A stretch of DNA of 64,000 nt from Tubiluchus corallicola (GCA_030141605.1 JAQGDQ010000240.1:115001-179000), one strand, 5' to 3'. Positions 39,048 through 50,454 are shown, counted from the stretch's first letter. Numbers and translations are program-made. Notes: generated by a model not told the origin, from the letters alone.

Positions 39048-39242
39048 AGTAGTAACCCAAATCATCATCATCATCATCATCATACGCCCGTCACGTCTAT
39101 TGTAGACATTGGGCAGGCAGAATTCTAAAATAAAAGAAATCTGCCTTCAGACAGGTAAACGCAGCAGTAATCCAGCAAAAAAACTAGACACTGCTGCGCC
39201 AGTGGCTTGTCAGCACCACTTCCGTTCTAGTAGTAACCCAAA
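39048..39242 (-). mobile_element. tRNA-type SINE with (GAT)n tail and perfect TSD
   Basis: The 14-base word AGTAGTAACCCAAA occurs at 39048-39061 and again at 39229-39242: a perfect target-site duplication around a 167-bp insert. On the minus strand the insert starts AGAACGGAAGTGGTGC and contains ACTGGCGCAGCAGTG, a good match to a tRNA A-box (TRGYNNARYNGG). It ends GTGACGGGCGTATGATGATG and then pure GAT repeats against the duplication. A B-box is eroded (GGATTACTGCTGC is the best candidate). Head, body, trinucleotide tail and a duplication of 10-20 bp are the hallmarks of SINE insertion by LINE machinery. The perfect duplication implies a fairly young insertion. A 7-bp stem (AGGCAGA/TCTGCCT) lies in the body. 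The SINE superfamily is not assigned. Confidence 0.88.
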
Positions 39243-39576
39243 GTCCCGAGTTTATATCTAAGCAAAAGTTCCGATCTTTATTTATTTTCCTGTTTAGCTT
39301 AAGTCAAGTTCTATCACTTTTATTACCGCATCCTCAGCATGAGTAAATACAGCAATTGCTTTTTATTCATTGTTATTAATGACTGCATTTTGCTAGGGGC
39401 AATTAACATTTAGTTTCATTGATTCTGAAGCACAAATTCAAATCGTGGAGCCACAAGCTATACAAGTTTGTTCACATCAATGTAATAGGCCTATTCCTTC
39501 TTTTCGTTTTCACAAATTCTATTTTTTGTTTAAATTAACGTTCGAATTTTGCAGTTATTCATTTTGCTGAACTATT

Positions 39577-39652
<76 letters not shown>

Positions 39653-40168
39653 CTGAGTGATATTACTATGGCAACTAACTGAAGCGTTCGTCGTCGTGGA
39701 ACTGCCACCGCAGCTTTATTTATTAGTTGGTTCATTAGGTTTATTTACACATTAGCGTGCTTTGTAAATCTGCGTAATACACCTTGGGCAGCTGAGGAAG
39801 AGTTCAGAACATCCTCATCCTGAATACAAAACAAGGTAAAATCGATGGTGCTAACGCAGCTGAGCTCACAAAGAAGCGGAATGACGCTGTCTGTCTGCCT
39901 GCGCCGACAAACTTAATCTAGAGTGTTAAACGTATATTTGTCATCGTTATCACGTCAGATCCCATAAAAACAGATGCTTTCGCACAAAAATACCACACGC
40001 TGTCATTAGCTTAAATTTAATTTAGTTTCTATTTCCCCCACTACATTTCATTTCTTCTCGCATTGTACATCACTTCCAGCATGGCTTATTTTCTAAAAGT
40101 AGAAATGTTAAACTGACTCCCATTCGGTTTTATTCAATTCAGTTTATTGGTCTCTCAAAAAGATACAC
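39243..40168. repeat. AT-rich DNA with (ATT)n microsatellite
   Basis: A pure ATT/TTA run of about 70 bases occupies 39580-39651. Nothing else recognised. Confidence 0.8.
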
Positions 40169-40204
<36 letters not shown>

Positions 40205-40207
40205 GTA

Positions 40208-40279
<72 letters not shown>
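40169..40279. repeat. (AT)n tract with TATACATATG interruptions
   Basis: About 110 bases of TA repeats broken by ACATATGTA words, so it is self-complementary over most of its length and could form a cruciform. Confidence 0.95.
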
Positions 40280-40281
<2 letters not shown>

Positions 40282-42201
40282 AAACATTTTTATATTGAAG
40301 CTCGTATAATATTACACAATATCCTGCAAATACGTAACATTTCGTTCACTAGTCCATTAACTTGCGTTTCTTTCTTTCCTGTATTAATTTGATAATTTAT
40401 CAATATATATTAAGCTCTAATTAAACAAGGCCAATGCAAGATTATTTTTGTATAAATACCTAGTTGGAAATCTTCAAAAGCCGATTCACTTACTAACGAT
40501 TAGAACGAGCGAATTGAATGGTCACTATATGTACGGAGCAACTGAAGGACTGTCAGGCAGTGGATGAGTGACCACTGGAATAAAAACTCGCTTCATTTAC
40601 CATACCAGTTTTAGGCCCATCTCGTTAGGGGAGGATGTGCTGACAGCCCCACTAACACCTCTGATGGGGCTAAGTCCACGCAAAGGCGATCTCCAGTCTT
40701 TGCGTTTTTTCTGCCATATCATATCGTATACTATGGTAAATAATAATCATATTACTAATTATGAATATCATTTACTTTCCTCATAGATATCCATTTTATA
40801 GTGAACCGGTAGCTGTAAGCTGTACACATGAATTTCGAACAAACTGTGGCTTCAAATCGCATTATTGGCGCGCAATTTCATAACTATAAATCATATCTGA
40901 CAAATATATAGCAGAAATTGTTGGTTTGAAGCATTCACATTCAGAAATAAATAAAGAACTAGAAAGGCGCTTCCTATAAACGTCGTTCATAATTTGGTAA
41001 CAAAATTGCAGCTTGTAAAACGTTTTATTTCCAAATTGTCATATCAATATCAGCAAAATTGTTTGCGCATCAAATCTGTCAAGCTGTGGCGTGTGGCAAT
41101 GCACCAACACTGTAGAGCATGCTATTTAAAAATCGAAGTTGCTTGTATTTTCTATTCTCAGGGAAAATCCAATAACACAACTTCTGGCAGTTTCGTTGCT
41201 AAAAACGGACGAGGAGATGCTTTACAAATAGCAAGTAAACACTGAAGAAAAAAACAGAAAACAAGTACACATCAAATAAACACTTAGACAATGAAGCAAA
41301 CAAGACTTAGCAAATACACAAACAAGCAACCGAAAAAACAAACGATAGAACCAATCAAACAAAAAATATTAAAAGCAAACAAAAACGAAATGAATCTTTA
41401 GTAAATGCATGCTTGAGCTGAAATAAAGTATTTGCTTAATAATAAGGTCGAGATTTATTTTTTACTTTTTGTAGGATAGGCCAAAGCTTGCATCAATTAC
41501 AATGATGTGCGCGTCATTAAGTCCTTGGATGAACACAAAAAATCCCATGACTAAAACTGAAGCCGCAACATTGTAGTTATAGTTGTCAGTAATCGCATAA
41601 GAATCTGCAACAAATTTTGTGATGCCAGACGAATTGGTGTCACACATACTTGTATGAACACACCTTTTAATAAATGGACGGCAGTTTATTTGACAACCGA
41701 AACTCTAATCACTGGTTTTTAACTGTATTGAACTCTGCAAAGATTGATGCACCGCTGAAGTTAACTGTTTTACGACATCTCGACTGTGCGGCTTTACGAT
41801 GTCGTTTAGAACGGTAGCAATTTATTTTAATATGAAAGTGTCGTGAAGTAAATTTGCTGAACCCTCGTGTGCGATAAAATCATCCCGTCGTTACGGAATC
41901 AGCGGATTTTTCCACCGAGATTCCCCATGGATGCAAAATGGCCATAACTTTACCTTCTAGCAACCATTCCGGTCAACAAAACAGTTTAAAATGATAAAGA
42001 ACTGTTAGCAGTTCGCACGCATCCAGGATTAAAAACTAGAGAACGGACAAGATACAACCCACGCACCCTTTTCGAATTTAGAACTGCCCTTGAAAAGTCA
42101 AAACAATCGATGTGTTAGCAATTTAATAATCTTACGTTTGGCATGAAAAGTGAAACTATTTTGTTATACTTTTTCACATTTGTGGCTTCTCACAGTGAAT
42201 A
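40280..42201. other. AT-rich DNA with a GC-richer patch
   Basis: 40610-40710 is GC-richer (GGGGAGGATGTGCTGACAGC, TGATGGGGCTAAGTCC) and might be a decayed SINE, but no box, tail or duplication was found. No gene recognised. Confidence 0.3.
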
Positions 42202-42325
42202 AGGTGACGATAAACACGATAATAATGATGGTGATGACGATGACGATGGCCACGACGACGACGACGACGACAACGATGATGATGATAATGATGGGATGAT
42301 GACGATAACAATGGCGACATCGATG
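42202..42325. repeat. (GAT)n/(GAC)n imperfect trinucleotide repeat
   Basis: GATGACGATGACGATGG, GACGACGACGACGAC and GATGATGATAATGATGG segments on one three-base register, heavily interrupted. Confidence 0.9.
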
Positions 42326-43569
42326 ACAGTCACTGTCACTTTCGCAACACGCTAAAGTAATTTGTAAGTAGCATAGTTACACTATTTCTGAGTTTCATGA
42401 TTATGGCATCTAGGACAATATACCAGCAAATTGCCACCTCTCAGAATAACGAATAAAAGTGACTGATGAGGGCATCAGTAAAGACATAATTCTGCCTGAG
42501 CTGAGATCACGGGACAGGAAGTAAAAATCAGTCGGGCGTAATAACATGGCTTCCTGTAACACAAAGTGTAGCAGCCAGCTACTCTAGATCAGTTAGGTAA
42601 ACAATGCCTGATTATATCAAAGTCATTATTTATAATTTGACGTTCGTGTGACATCGTCGTCGTTCTAATCTCGTAATCAATGTGGCAGATATTACATAGA
42701 AGAGAACAAACCCTAATGCACTAGATTACTGGAATATACTAGTGCTCGTTTTGTACCGTTGTACAATTAATGTAAGCAACATCTGCCTAACTAAAGAGAC
42801 TTTAAAAGCGTTTGGACACATGGGAATAGCCAGACTTCTAAATCAGACTTAAAGACTGCAAGAAAGACATGTTTCCCTGAAGTCCTTTTGTGTTCTCTGT
42901 GTTAATGTCTTGTGGAAGCCAGGTAATGTGAATAACAGCCATAAAGATTAAGGAAGCTTATCAGCAAGCGATGTAAAGCACATACAACATCAGATTTTCA
43001 AAAGGTGACTGAAAAGGACAATTTTTATGTGTACAGGTCGCGCCAATTAAGGCCACTACTAACACAAGGTAAAGTTTACATTTAAAGCGTAAGACTATGA
43101 ATGCACTTCCGGAGAATATGAATACACTTCTGGAAACTCTTCCAACAAATTTGTTGGTGACGGAAGACACAGATCTGTACAGGCTTTTCTTCATGCAAAT
43201 GAGATTGTAGTAACCATAAGAAAACAATTATCTGCTAAAGAAATTTACAAAAGAATCCAAAGGAAAATGGATTTGTAACGGCTGAGTTTATGGGTAAGAT
43301 GACGAAAAGCAATAACGCAGCGTTTAGAAACTAATGAAGAATGATCATGAGAGAACATACCATAAACAGTAATAAGTAGAGCTATTGTTGACCACAAAAT
43401 AGATCAGCTAGACAGGAAATGCTGTTCTACAATTAGTCAAGTTGATTAAAAGTAACAAGCTGGGACACCAGATATTGCTGCAATAACCACGCAAGGTCAG
43501 ACAATAGATTTGTCAAGATAGGCTGACAAAAAATAACCCGGGAATCACATAGGCACAGTAAAGACACTA
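42326..43569. other. AT-rich DNA, nothing firm
   Basis: May include decayed flanks of the LINE relic that follows. An 88-codon minus-strand frame (42961-43227) has no recognised domain. Confidence 0.35.
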
Positions 43570-43850
43570 CACCTTTTGACATTTTCTTAGCCACTTCTGT
43601 AAGACATTATTCTCGTCTAGGTTAGAAACACAAGTCACAGCCAGGAAAATAAACACAAGACTGATCAGAACAGAAGCGGTCACTGATGAAGAATGGAAAC
43701 AAAGAAACAACAGGGTTCTATTACAGAACCCTGAGGAACACCAAGATTGATTCCATACACAGAAAGAGACTGCCCTTCGTAAACAATTAGCGTTTTCCTA
43801 TTGTTAAGATATTACGTTGTATTAATCAGTGCGTACTGCCATTTGTGCCG
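43570..43850 (-). pseudogene. LINE reverse transcriptase relic (RT core)
   Basis: On the minus strand 43791-43805 reads NNRKT and 43725-43742 reads GVPQGS. Between and around them one frame gives RKTLIVYEGQSLSVYGINLG and then VPQGSVIEPCCFF. This is the highly conserved segment of non-LTR reverse transcriptases (usual form YLxNRKQ...GVPQGSVLGPLLFLIYIND). The conserved LGPLLF has become IEPCCFF, and a stop follows shortly after. Further downstream another frame reads VLQKWLRKC near 43580-43610, where such proteins have a helical KWLxxN-type segment. The FADD motif is not recognisable. A one-base shift and stop lie just upstream (near 43810). The family belongs to the jockey/CR1/L2 group by resemblance. 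It is dead and truncated at both ends. A long (TAA)n run sits directly upstream on the minus strand. Confidence 0.8.
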
Positions 43851-43957
43851 TAAAATTAAAATATGTGAAGTAGGGCTTTGTTCCAGACGTAAGCTGAAGC
43901 CTTGAATACGTCTCAAAGTTAGTAAGTTTAGACACACTAGGTGCTCTAAAGCTACTA

Positions 43958-43959
<2 letters not shown>

Positions 43960-44053
<94 letters not shown>
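43960..44053. repeat. (TTA)n microsatellite, about 94 bp
   Basis: Pure TAT/TTA units. The minus-strand frame through it reads poly-Asn joined to a LINE-derived stretch and is an artefact. Confidence 0.98.
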
Positions 44054-44056
<3 letters not shown>

Positions 44057-45637
44057 AGACAGACACAACGTCTATGTTTGAACAAGCCCTTCGACACCAA
44101 TCAAATAAGTTTTCAAAATCGTCGAATTATTATTGAGAGTTAATGATTCTCCAGCAAATTATGAAACAAGTAGATGGTACGAATTGCTTATTTATTGATA
44201 CAATATGCACGTCTAGATCAGGCGTTTTTTTGGAACTAAAAACATAAAGTGTGAAAATAAACTACAGGGTAATAACCTAATGGCAAAATTAGCAGACCTA
44301 ATGCCTAAAATCAACTTGGTACTGCATATATTCACAATTATTAAACCTGAAACTAAATTTGACCAAAAAGGGGAAATCTAAAAGATTGAGACTTAGCCTG
44401 GATTTGGACATAATCCAAAAATGCCTGGTTCAGTTTCGACGTTTTCACACTTCGTTTCGATTCAGGTTTGGTTTTAAAAATTTAATAATTGTGGAAAGTA
44501 ATCAATAGTCATAAAATTAAAATTATAATGAACGCTTACTGCTAATCCTCCGTTCGGCCACATATGGTGGTGGTTCATCTAGGATATCATCGCGGCGGTG
44601 TCGCCGAAAGCGCCACCGTCTGGGCATAATTTTCAATCAATTGGTCTTCTACTGGATGCCGTCTTTATGATGACTGTGTACAACCACCACCTGCAAATAG
44701 GACAAAAAAGGCTACTAAGAACAGATTACGCATTAACTGCACATAAACAAATACAACACTATTCGGTGTGCTGCAGCACTAACAGTTATAAGTTTTACGA
44801 GTGTACCATAGCAATAATGCCGGAGATTTTTAAAACGGCATTATCTTAAGCTTCTTCTTTGGCTGTAGATTAATCTAGACAAAGGTATGCGAACTTTGTA
44901 CAAATTAATAGTGGACCATAAAACTGATCTGGAACAACCCGAATTACTAACAATATTGAATATTATTAAAAAAATGCGAAAGAAACTTTATTATGGTGTG
45001 AATATTTTTGTCGCACAATGTTACAAACAAAAAAACTGCGGACAAAGATAAATATTTTAAATGAGTTTAGCCACTTAAATAATCAGTATAAAAATAAAAC
45101 CTTTCTGGCCATTTGTTTGGAAACAGTAATTGTCAGACAAATGAGGTATAGGTATGATAATGGTTTTAAATTTAAATTTAAGTTATAGTTACAGTTCAAT
45201 TGCAGTGCATTTACCTGACCCATATCGCTGCACTGGGGACTGTCACAAGCAAACTTCCTATTTCAAGGAAATGCCGTGCACGAAATGCATTAATTAAATT
45301 GATTAGTTATAGCTATAAATTATTAGTTAAGAGAACGATACCCTTTATGTCATTTGCAAATCCATAATCGCAAAAACAGTAACTCAAACCATTTTCAAAA
45401 CGAAACGAAAATCGGTCTTTGTGTTGTCCCAGAGGCGTCATATAGCGAAACAGGCGCAATAAAATTTCCACATATGTGCCTGACAGTGATATTAAATTCC
45501 CTGCTTAGATTAGTGTATGCATTGTGGAACTGATATGTTCTAATAACGATGACATAATATTCACAGCAAATTACAAACTTAGCTGCGTTATATGAGCTTA
45601 AAAATATCATCGTCGTCGTGGTCATTGCCGTGGTCAT
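44054..45637. other. AT-rich DNA with a small GC-rich hairpin
   Basis: GGCGGTGTCGCC and GCGCCACCG (44593-44618) can pair in part. Nothing else recognised. Confidence 0.35.
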
Positions 45638-45638
45638 T

Positions 45639-45691
<53 letters not shown>
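45638..45691. repeat. (ATC)n microsatellite
   Basis: About 18 pure units preceded by degenerate CGTCGTCGTGGTCATTG sequence. Confidence 0.97.
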
Positions 45692-46359
45692 TAATAGTTT
45701 TATTCATTAATAGAATGAATACTGCCATCGAAAAATTATAGTTGTTGTCAGCAATTGTCGCCTTCATAACTTCATCGTCGATGTCATTGCTGTTGGCATT
45801 AACATCAGCAACATCACAATAGTTACTATCATCTTTATCATTACTGAGAACACCATCACCTCGATCTGTGTGAGGATCTCGTTTTCCATTTTCGTAGAAA
45901 ATATTTATTTAGTGATTTGTAAAAGTCAAAAAATAATACATTACTATAGGAAAAACGGCCAGTTACGAGTCAAATATTAACGCTAAAATACTTAATTCTC
46001 TCAGCAAACAGTCCGTCTGCTGCTGAAAATTTATTGACTTAACTGTTAGGAAAATCTCTATAAACGTTAAAATGTAACAGTGTCAGCTTTTATTATCTTT
46101 AAATCGTAATGTGGCTACGTAAAGCCACGTTAATAAGTGAATAGTATAGCTAATTTCATTAGCAAGTTAATAAAAGCAATGAGAACTCGTTCAAGGTTAA
46201 CGTGTATCGCTTCTGAATTGCAAAAAAATAGCTTGTATGATGATAAATTTGATGTGACTGCAAGTAAGGTTAACATACCAACGAAGAAGTTTACAGTTCT
46301 GTCTATGCTTAGTATAATCTCCCTCCATTAGAAAAAAATCTATAGAACTTCTTTATGGT

Positions 46360-46552
46360 TTTCGGTAATGCCTTGCCGATGTGATTTCTATAGTTTATTT
46401 CTCCATTTACTTTGTGTGTCACTAACTATGTCATAATTGTAAATATTTATAACTGTTGTATGTAACTTTTGTCCTGGGTGTATTTTTGTATATATGAACC
46501 TAGAGTTTGCAATAAAGACTTAAATCAAATCAAATCAATCAAATCAAATCAC
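46360..46552 (+). mobile_element. Retroelement 3' end with (AAATC)n tail
   Basis: An AT-rich 3'-UTR-like stretch leads to AATAAA (46511-46516) followed directly by AAATCAAATCAAATCAATC (46522-46550). An AATAAA joined to a short simple tail is typical of LINE or RTE 3' ends. No coding part was recognised upstream, so the insertion is 5'-truncated or decayed. The strand is opposite to the two other LINE relics. Confidence 0.45.

Positions 46553-46555
<3 letters not shown>

Positions 46556-46619
<64 letters not shown>
46556..46619. repeat. (TC)n microsatellite
   Basis: About 31 TC units, beginning right at the end of the AAATC tail, then a degenerate TC-rich stretch to 46690. Confidence 0.97.
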
Positions 46620-46620
<1 letters not shown>

Positions 46621-47399
46621 TTCCTTCCTCCATCTCTCTCCCCCTCTGTCGTTTCTTTCTTTTTTTTCTCTTTTTTACTTCTTACTCCAATGTTTTATCC
46701 GGTACCCTAACACTAATCAAGCCCGAACTAGACAGTCGGCTCATTACTGCACCACGCTTTCCATATACGCCAAGTGCGTCAATCAGAATGCTCGTAATAA
46801 CTATCCATAATACGCACTCTGATTGAGTTATTGCGACGCAAAATTCCCCAAAATTAATACACTACGTAGAATGTGCGAGTATAATTGATAAATGGTAAGG
46901 AATTGGACGATGATGGATAGATTGATAGTTAAGAGCGTAGTCATGGGTATCACCTGAGTAAGAATGCGCCACACAACTTCAAATCGAGTGGAATGATACG
47001 CACTTGTTAGCCCAGCGGATCTGTTACATATAAAATATAGAGAATTCTCAAGCATGCATTTTTGGTGTGCCAAAACAAACATGTCTTCTACAGTTTACTG
47101 TTTGGGCAAAGTGTATAATTCTTAGATTTTGGACATACTTTTCCTAGTCATTTTATAGATTGCTGAATAAATTTTACTTCTTGCAAATCAAAAAATGTCA
47201 GTTACTCATGTTTTATCTTCTTAGGCATTCGTTTAAAGTCAATTTATTTTAAGTTAAATGTGAAATAAATAATGTTTGAAACTGCTTGCAAATTTGTTTG
47301 GCAAATTTGTCCGCTTATTCGTTGGCCTTTTTCATTTTCGAGAATTTAAGTTTCCAAATGTCGTTCCTCCTCGTTGCTGTCTCACTCTTGCAGGAGACG
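46620..47399. other. AT-rich DNA, nothing recognised
   Basis: No gene or repeat beyond the CT-rich edge. Confidence 0.35.
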
Positions 47400-48120
47400 T
47401 AATGTATGTAAAACTTACTTGTATAGCGCACTGCATCATTTTAAATCTCTGCACGCTGAACAATAAAATACTTTTAAAATACATAAGATACATTAAAATT
47501 TAAAGCACATTCGAAAAAATCGAAAAATTAAATCGCCCTAAAAATAACATAAAAACAAATGTGCTTTTGTTTAAAAGAACCTAATGATTTGGAGAGCGTA
47601 TAGCAACGGGTAAGTTATTCCAGGGACGTGTAACACAGACAGTAAAAGCTTTTTCCTAATAGAATGCTGTATTTGGACCTGGCTGATATAAATTAATTTA
47701 TTCATTAGCCGTTAGAACAAAGTGTTCGGTCTATATGACGGCGAATCAAAAGATATGCGAGGTATGCGGATGCCAAACCATGTAGTATTTTGTAGGTGAT
47801 AAAAGAATTTTAAATGAATTCGGAACTTTACCGGCAGCTAACGTAACTCGTTAGCTTAGAATAGGTGTAATGTGGTCACATTTTTAGTTAGGGTAATGAG
47901 ACGAGCAGCAGAGTTCTAAATTAGTTGGAATTTCCAGTTGCTTGGTGGTTAAGAATATGCCTGACTTCTTCCGATTTTCCACAGTACCAACGATGCTGAT
48001 CTACTCATTTTTGCGACGTGGTTTGACATAGTACCGAAAGTGTCAAAGATTACTCCAAGATTATTTACGGTTTGGGAAGGATTAAGACAAACACGTTTTT
48101 GCTGATGTTTTGATTTTCTA
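47400..48120 (-). pseudogene. LINE relic, C-terminal RT region and 3' UTR
   Basis: Minus strand, in order: SQTVNNLGVIFD (core at 48062-48042), SNHVAKMSRSA, WKIGRSQAYS, then QLI-NSAARLITLTKN (NSAAR at 47915-47901), LPVKFRIH (47837-47814), SYRP, and AFTVCVTRPWNNLPVAIRS (PWNNLPVAIRS at 47625-47593). This is the post-catalytic region of jockey/CR1/L2-type reverse transcriptases, whose usual forms are NLGVxFD...QNSAARL...HWLPVxxRI...RLWNSLPxxIR. Several in-frame stops and shifts interrupt it. About 40 residues usually found between the WKIGR and NSAAR blocks (the DYCNSLL region) are missing, an internal deletion. After the tail, TGCGCTATACAAGTAAG near 47437-47415 resembles the common 3' end GCGCTATATAA of these elements, so the 3' terminus is close to 47400. 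It cannot be the other half of the 43.7-kb relic: their order on the minus strand is reversed. Confidence 0.88.
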
Positions 48121-48690
48121 CTGAGCTAGTACTGCAAGAGTAGATTGATCAAATTTGACAGTTTTTAATCTTGGTCTTTTAAAATGTATTGGCGAACGAT
48201 TTTTCAGCTCCAGATTCAAATACAACCTCTAAAATATACATTTTCAAATTACATAATAATAATTATTACTGTGTTTGAGGCAGATAAATAAGGCAAACAC
48301 ATAAACCTGTCCTTAACTGAAATGCACCACATTTTTCCGCACTGCACATGGTGAAAATGTAGTGATCAGCAATTGTACTGTACTGTATTGCAAATACACT
48401 AAAAATAATTGAAATTTATATAAATAAGGCAAAGGTCTTCGGCCATGTGTAAGTCCTTTATTTAACGTATCTGCTGACTGCTTTTGATTGTAAATTATCC
48501 TGATAGAGAAAATTGATAACTGAAAACAAAAGAAACCAAAGCAGAAGCAGTCCAACTAATGGTGATGCGTGCTTATGTCTTTCCTTTATTAACTAGCCTC
48601 ATAACTGAAATTTCGCCAAGCAAAACAAACAGAATTTAATATCATTTAGGTTCATAAAATCTCATTGTGTGTGCAAATCTTTCCTTGTGC
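48121..48690. other. AT-rich DNA; possible decayed LINE upstream part
   Basis: 48121-48180 may continue the LINE frame (DQSTLAVLAQ on the minus strand), but the match is weak. The rest shows nothing. Confidence 0.3.
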
Positions 48691-48750
48691 GCGCCAGAAA
48701 GCGGTTGCGCGCATGCGCTATGTAGTCTAGAATTCCCAGGGATAAATGAA
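48691..48750. promoter_or_regulatory. NRF1 palindrome next to ZNF143-like word
   Basis: GCGCATGCGC at 48709-48718 is the exact NRF1 core palindrome. Thirteen bases on, AATTCCCAGGGAT (48731-48743) resembles the ZNF143/Staf half-site AATTCCCAGAAT. Both factors act at CpG-type promoters close to start sites in animals. The patch is locally GC-rich within AT-rich DNA. No downstream frame is convincing, so promoter use is inference. Confidence 0.35.
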
Positions 48751-49049
48751 AAGGTGAAATTTTTGCGCTTTAATCCCGTATTTGGTAAAGTAAATACAGA
48801 AGTCAGGATTTGATTGAAACTTTAAGTCCACTGTTAACAAAACAACAGGACGGGGGCTTTTATCAGGTCAATGTGACTTACATCGACAAGCCACAGTAAT
48901 TTATAGTCCGATGGAAATTATAAAAGCTGAACTGACAGAAACTCTGAAACAACACCGTACAGGTCAGAACAAAAATGTTCAAGTTAAAAATGAAGAGGAA
49001 AAGGAGGTAAAGAGGACGCAAATAAAAAACGATGCATAATTTCGACTCA

Positions 49050-49390
49050 CAAATGTACGGGGCAAAATAACCATAACCGCAAGCGTTTTATAGCCACATA
49101 TCTTTGAAGATGCTAAGAAAGGATCGCATTTTTTCAGAAAGAAAATCGTATTGTTCAGAGGTACAAAAAGGATCTAACATACAAAGGATCTGCAAAAATA
49201 CAAATGAAAGGTTGCACAATTTTCAAAGTTACAAGCAAAGGCACATGTAATTGAAAGCATTCATAGAAAAACTTTTTCAAAGCTGGACGAAAAGGCTTCT
49301 GCAAAGAAAGAATTTTATATTAATACAAGACGGAATTTCCATGACGCAAGGAAAGAATTCCTCAAAGATGCACAAAGTAAAATTATTAAA
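49050..49390. repeat. Decayed array of CAAAG-type phrases
   Basis: Phrases such as TTTGAAGATGCTAAGAAAGG, GTACAAAAAGGATCT, CAAAGGATCTGCAAAAATAC, TACAAGCAAAGGCACATG and TCAAAGATGCACAAAG recur at about 35-45-base spacing. The pattern is weak, and exact units cannot be drawn. Confidence 0.4.
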
Positions 49391-49529
49391 CGGGAATGAG
49401 CTGTGCTATTAATAACAGTGAATTTCAACATTAAATCCAAAATAAATTTCACGAAAATGTGTACTTTTTATCACTTAAATTTGAAAACCGAAACGCTACG
49501 TGTGGTATTTAACCCTCCTGTGCCTGCAA

Positions 49530-50454
49530 ACTTAGCATCCACAACCTCAGTGGCATATGACCTCAGCATCCACAACCTCAGTGGCATATGACCTCAGCGC
49601 CCACAACCTCAGTGGCACATGACCTCAGCACCCACAACCTCAGTGGCACATGACCTCAACACCCACAACCTCAGTGGCACATGTACTCAGCACTCACAAC
49701 CTCTGTGGCACATGACCTCAGCACCCACAACTTCAGTGGCACATGACCTCAGCACCCACAACTTCAGTGGCATATGACCTCAGCACCCACAGCCTCAGTG
49801 GCACTTGACCTCAGCACTCACAACCTCTGTGGCACATTACCTCAGCACCCACAACCTCAGTGGCACATGACCTCAGCACCCACAACCTCGGTGGCACATT
49901 ACCTCAGCACCCACAACCTCAGTGGCACATGACCTCACCACACGCAACCTGAGTAGCACATGACCTCAGCACCCACAATCTCTGTGGCACATGACCTCAG
50001 CACTCACAACCTCAGTGGCACATGACCTCAGCACCCACAACCTCTGTGGCACATGACCTCAGCACCCACAGCCTCAGTGGCACTTGACCTCAGCACTCAC
50101 AACCTCTGTGGCACATTACCTCAGCACCCACAACCTCTGTGGCACATGACCTCAGCACCCACAACCTCGGTGGCACATTACCTCAGCACCCACAACCTCA
50201 GTGGCACATGACCTCACCACACGCAACCTGAGTAGCACATGACCTCAGCACTCACAACCTCAGTGGCACATGACCTCAGCACTCACAACCTCAGTGGCAC
50301 TCGACCTCAGCACCCACAACCTCTGTGGCACATGACCTCAGCACCCACAACCTCAGTGGCACATGACTTCAGCACACCCACCCACAACTCAGTGGCACAT
50401 GACCTCACCACACACAACCTCAGTGGCACATTACCTCACCACAAGCAACCATAG
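49530..50454 (+). repeat. 31-bp minisatellite, about 30 copies, 279-bp higher order
   Basis: The unit is GCACCCACAACCTCAGTGGC followed by ACATGACCTCA (31 bp). Variants include CTTCAG, CTCTG, CTCGG, TTACCTCA, ACTTGACC and the distinctive CACGCAACCTGAGTAGC. The variant order from AGCCTCAGTGGCACTTGACC at 49791 recurs at 50070, exactly 279 bp (nine units) later, with the same following variants and with CACGCAACCTGAGTAGC ending both blocks, so a multi-unit block was duplicated. Because 31 is not a multiple of 3, frames rotate; the 71- and 87-codon frames here are artefacts. Every unit carries CACATG (an E-box form) and TGACCT (the complement of AGGTCA). An indel-bearing unit lies near 50375. Confidence 0.97.

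Noticed and set aside
40610-40710. Decayed SINE
   Set aside because: GC-richer than its surroundings, but no A/B boxes, tail or target duplication could be found.
43570-48120. One LINE spanning both relics
   Set aside because: On the minus strand the C-terminal part lies upstream of the RT core, the reverse of an intact element, so they are separate insertions.
49530-50454. CRISPR array, because of 31-bp direct repeats
   Set aside because: The repeats are head-to-tail without unique spacers, and the DNA is eukaryotic in character.
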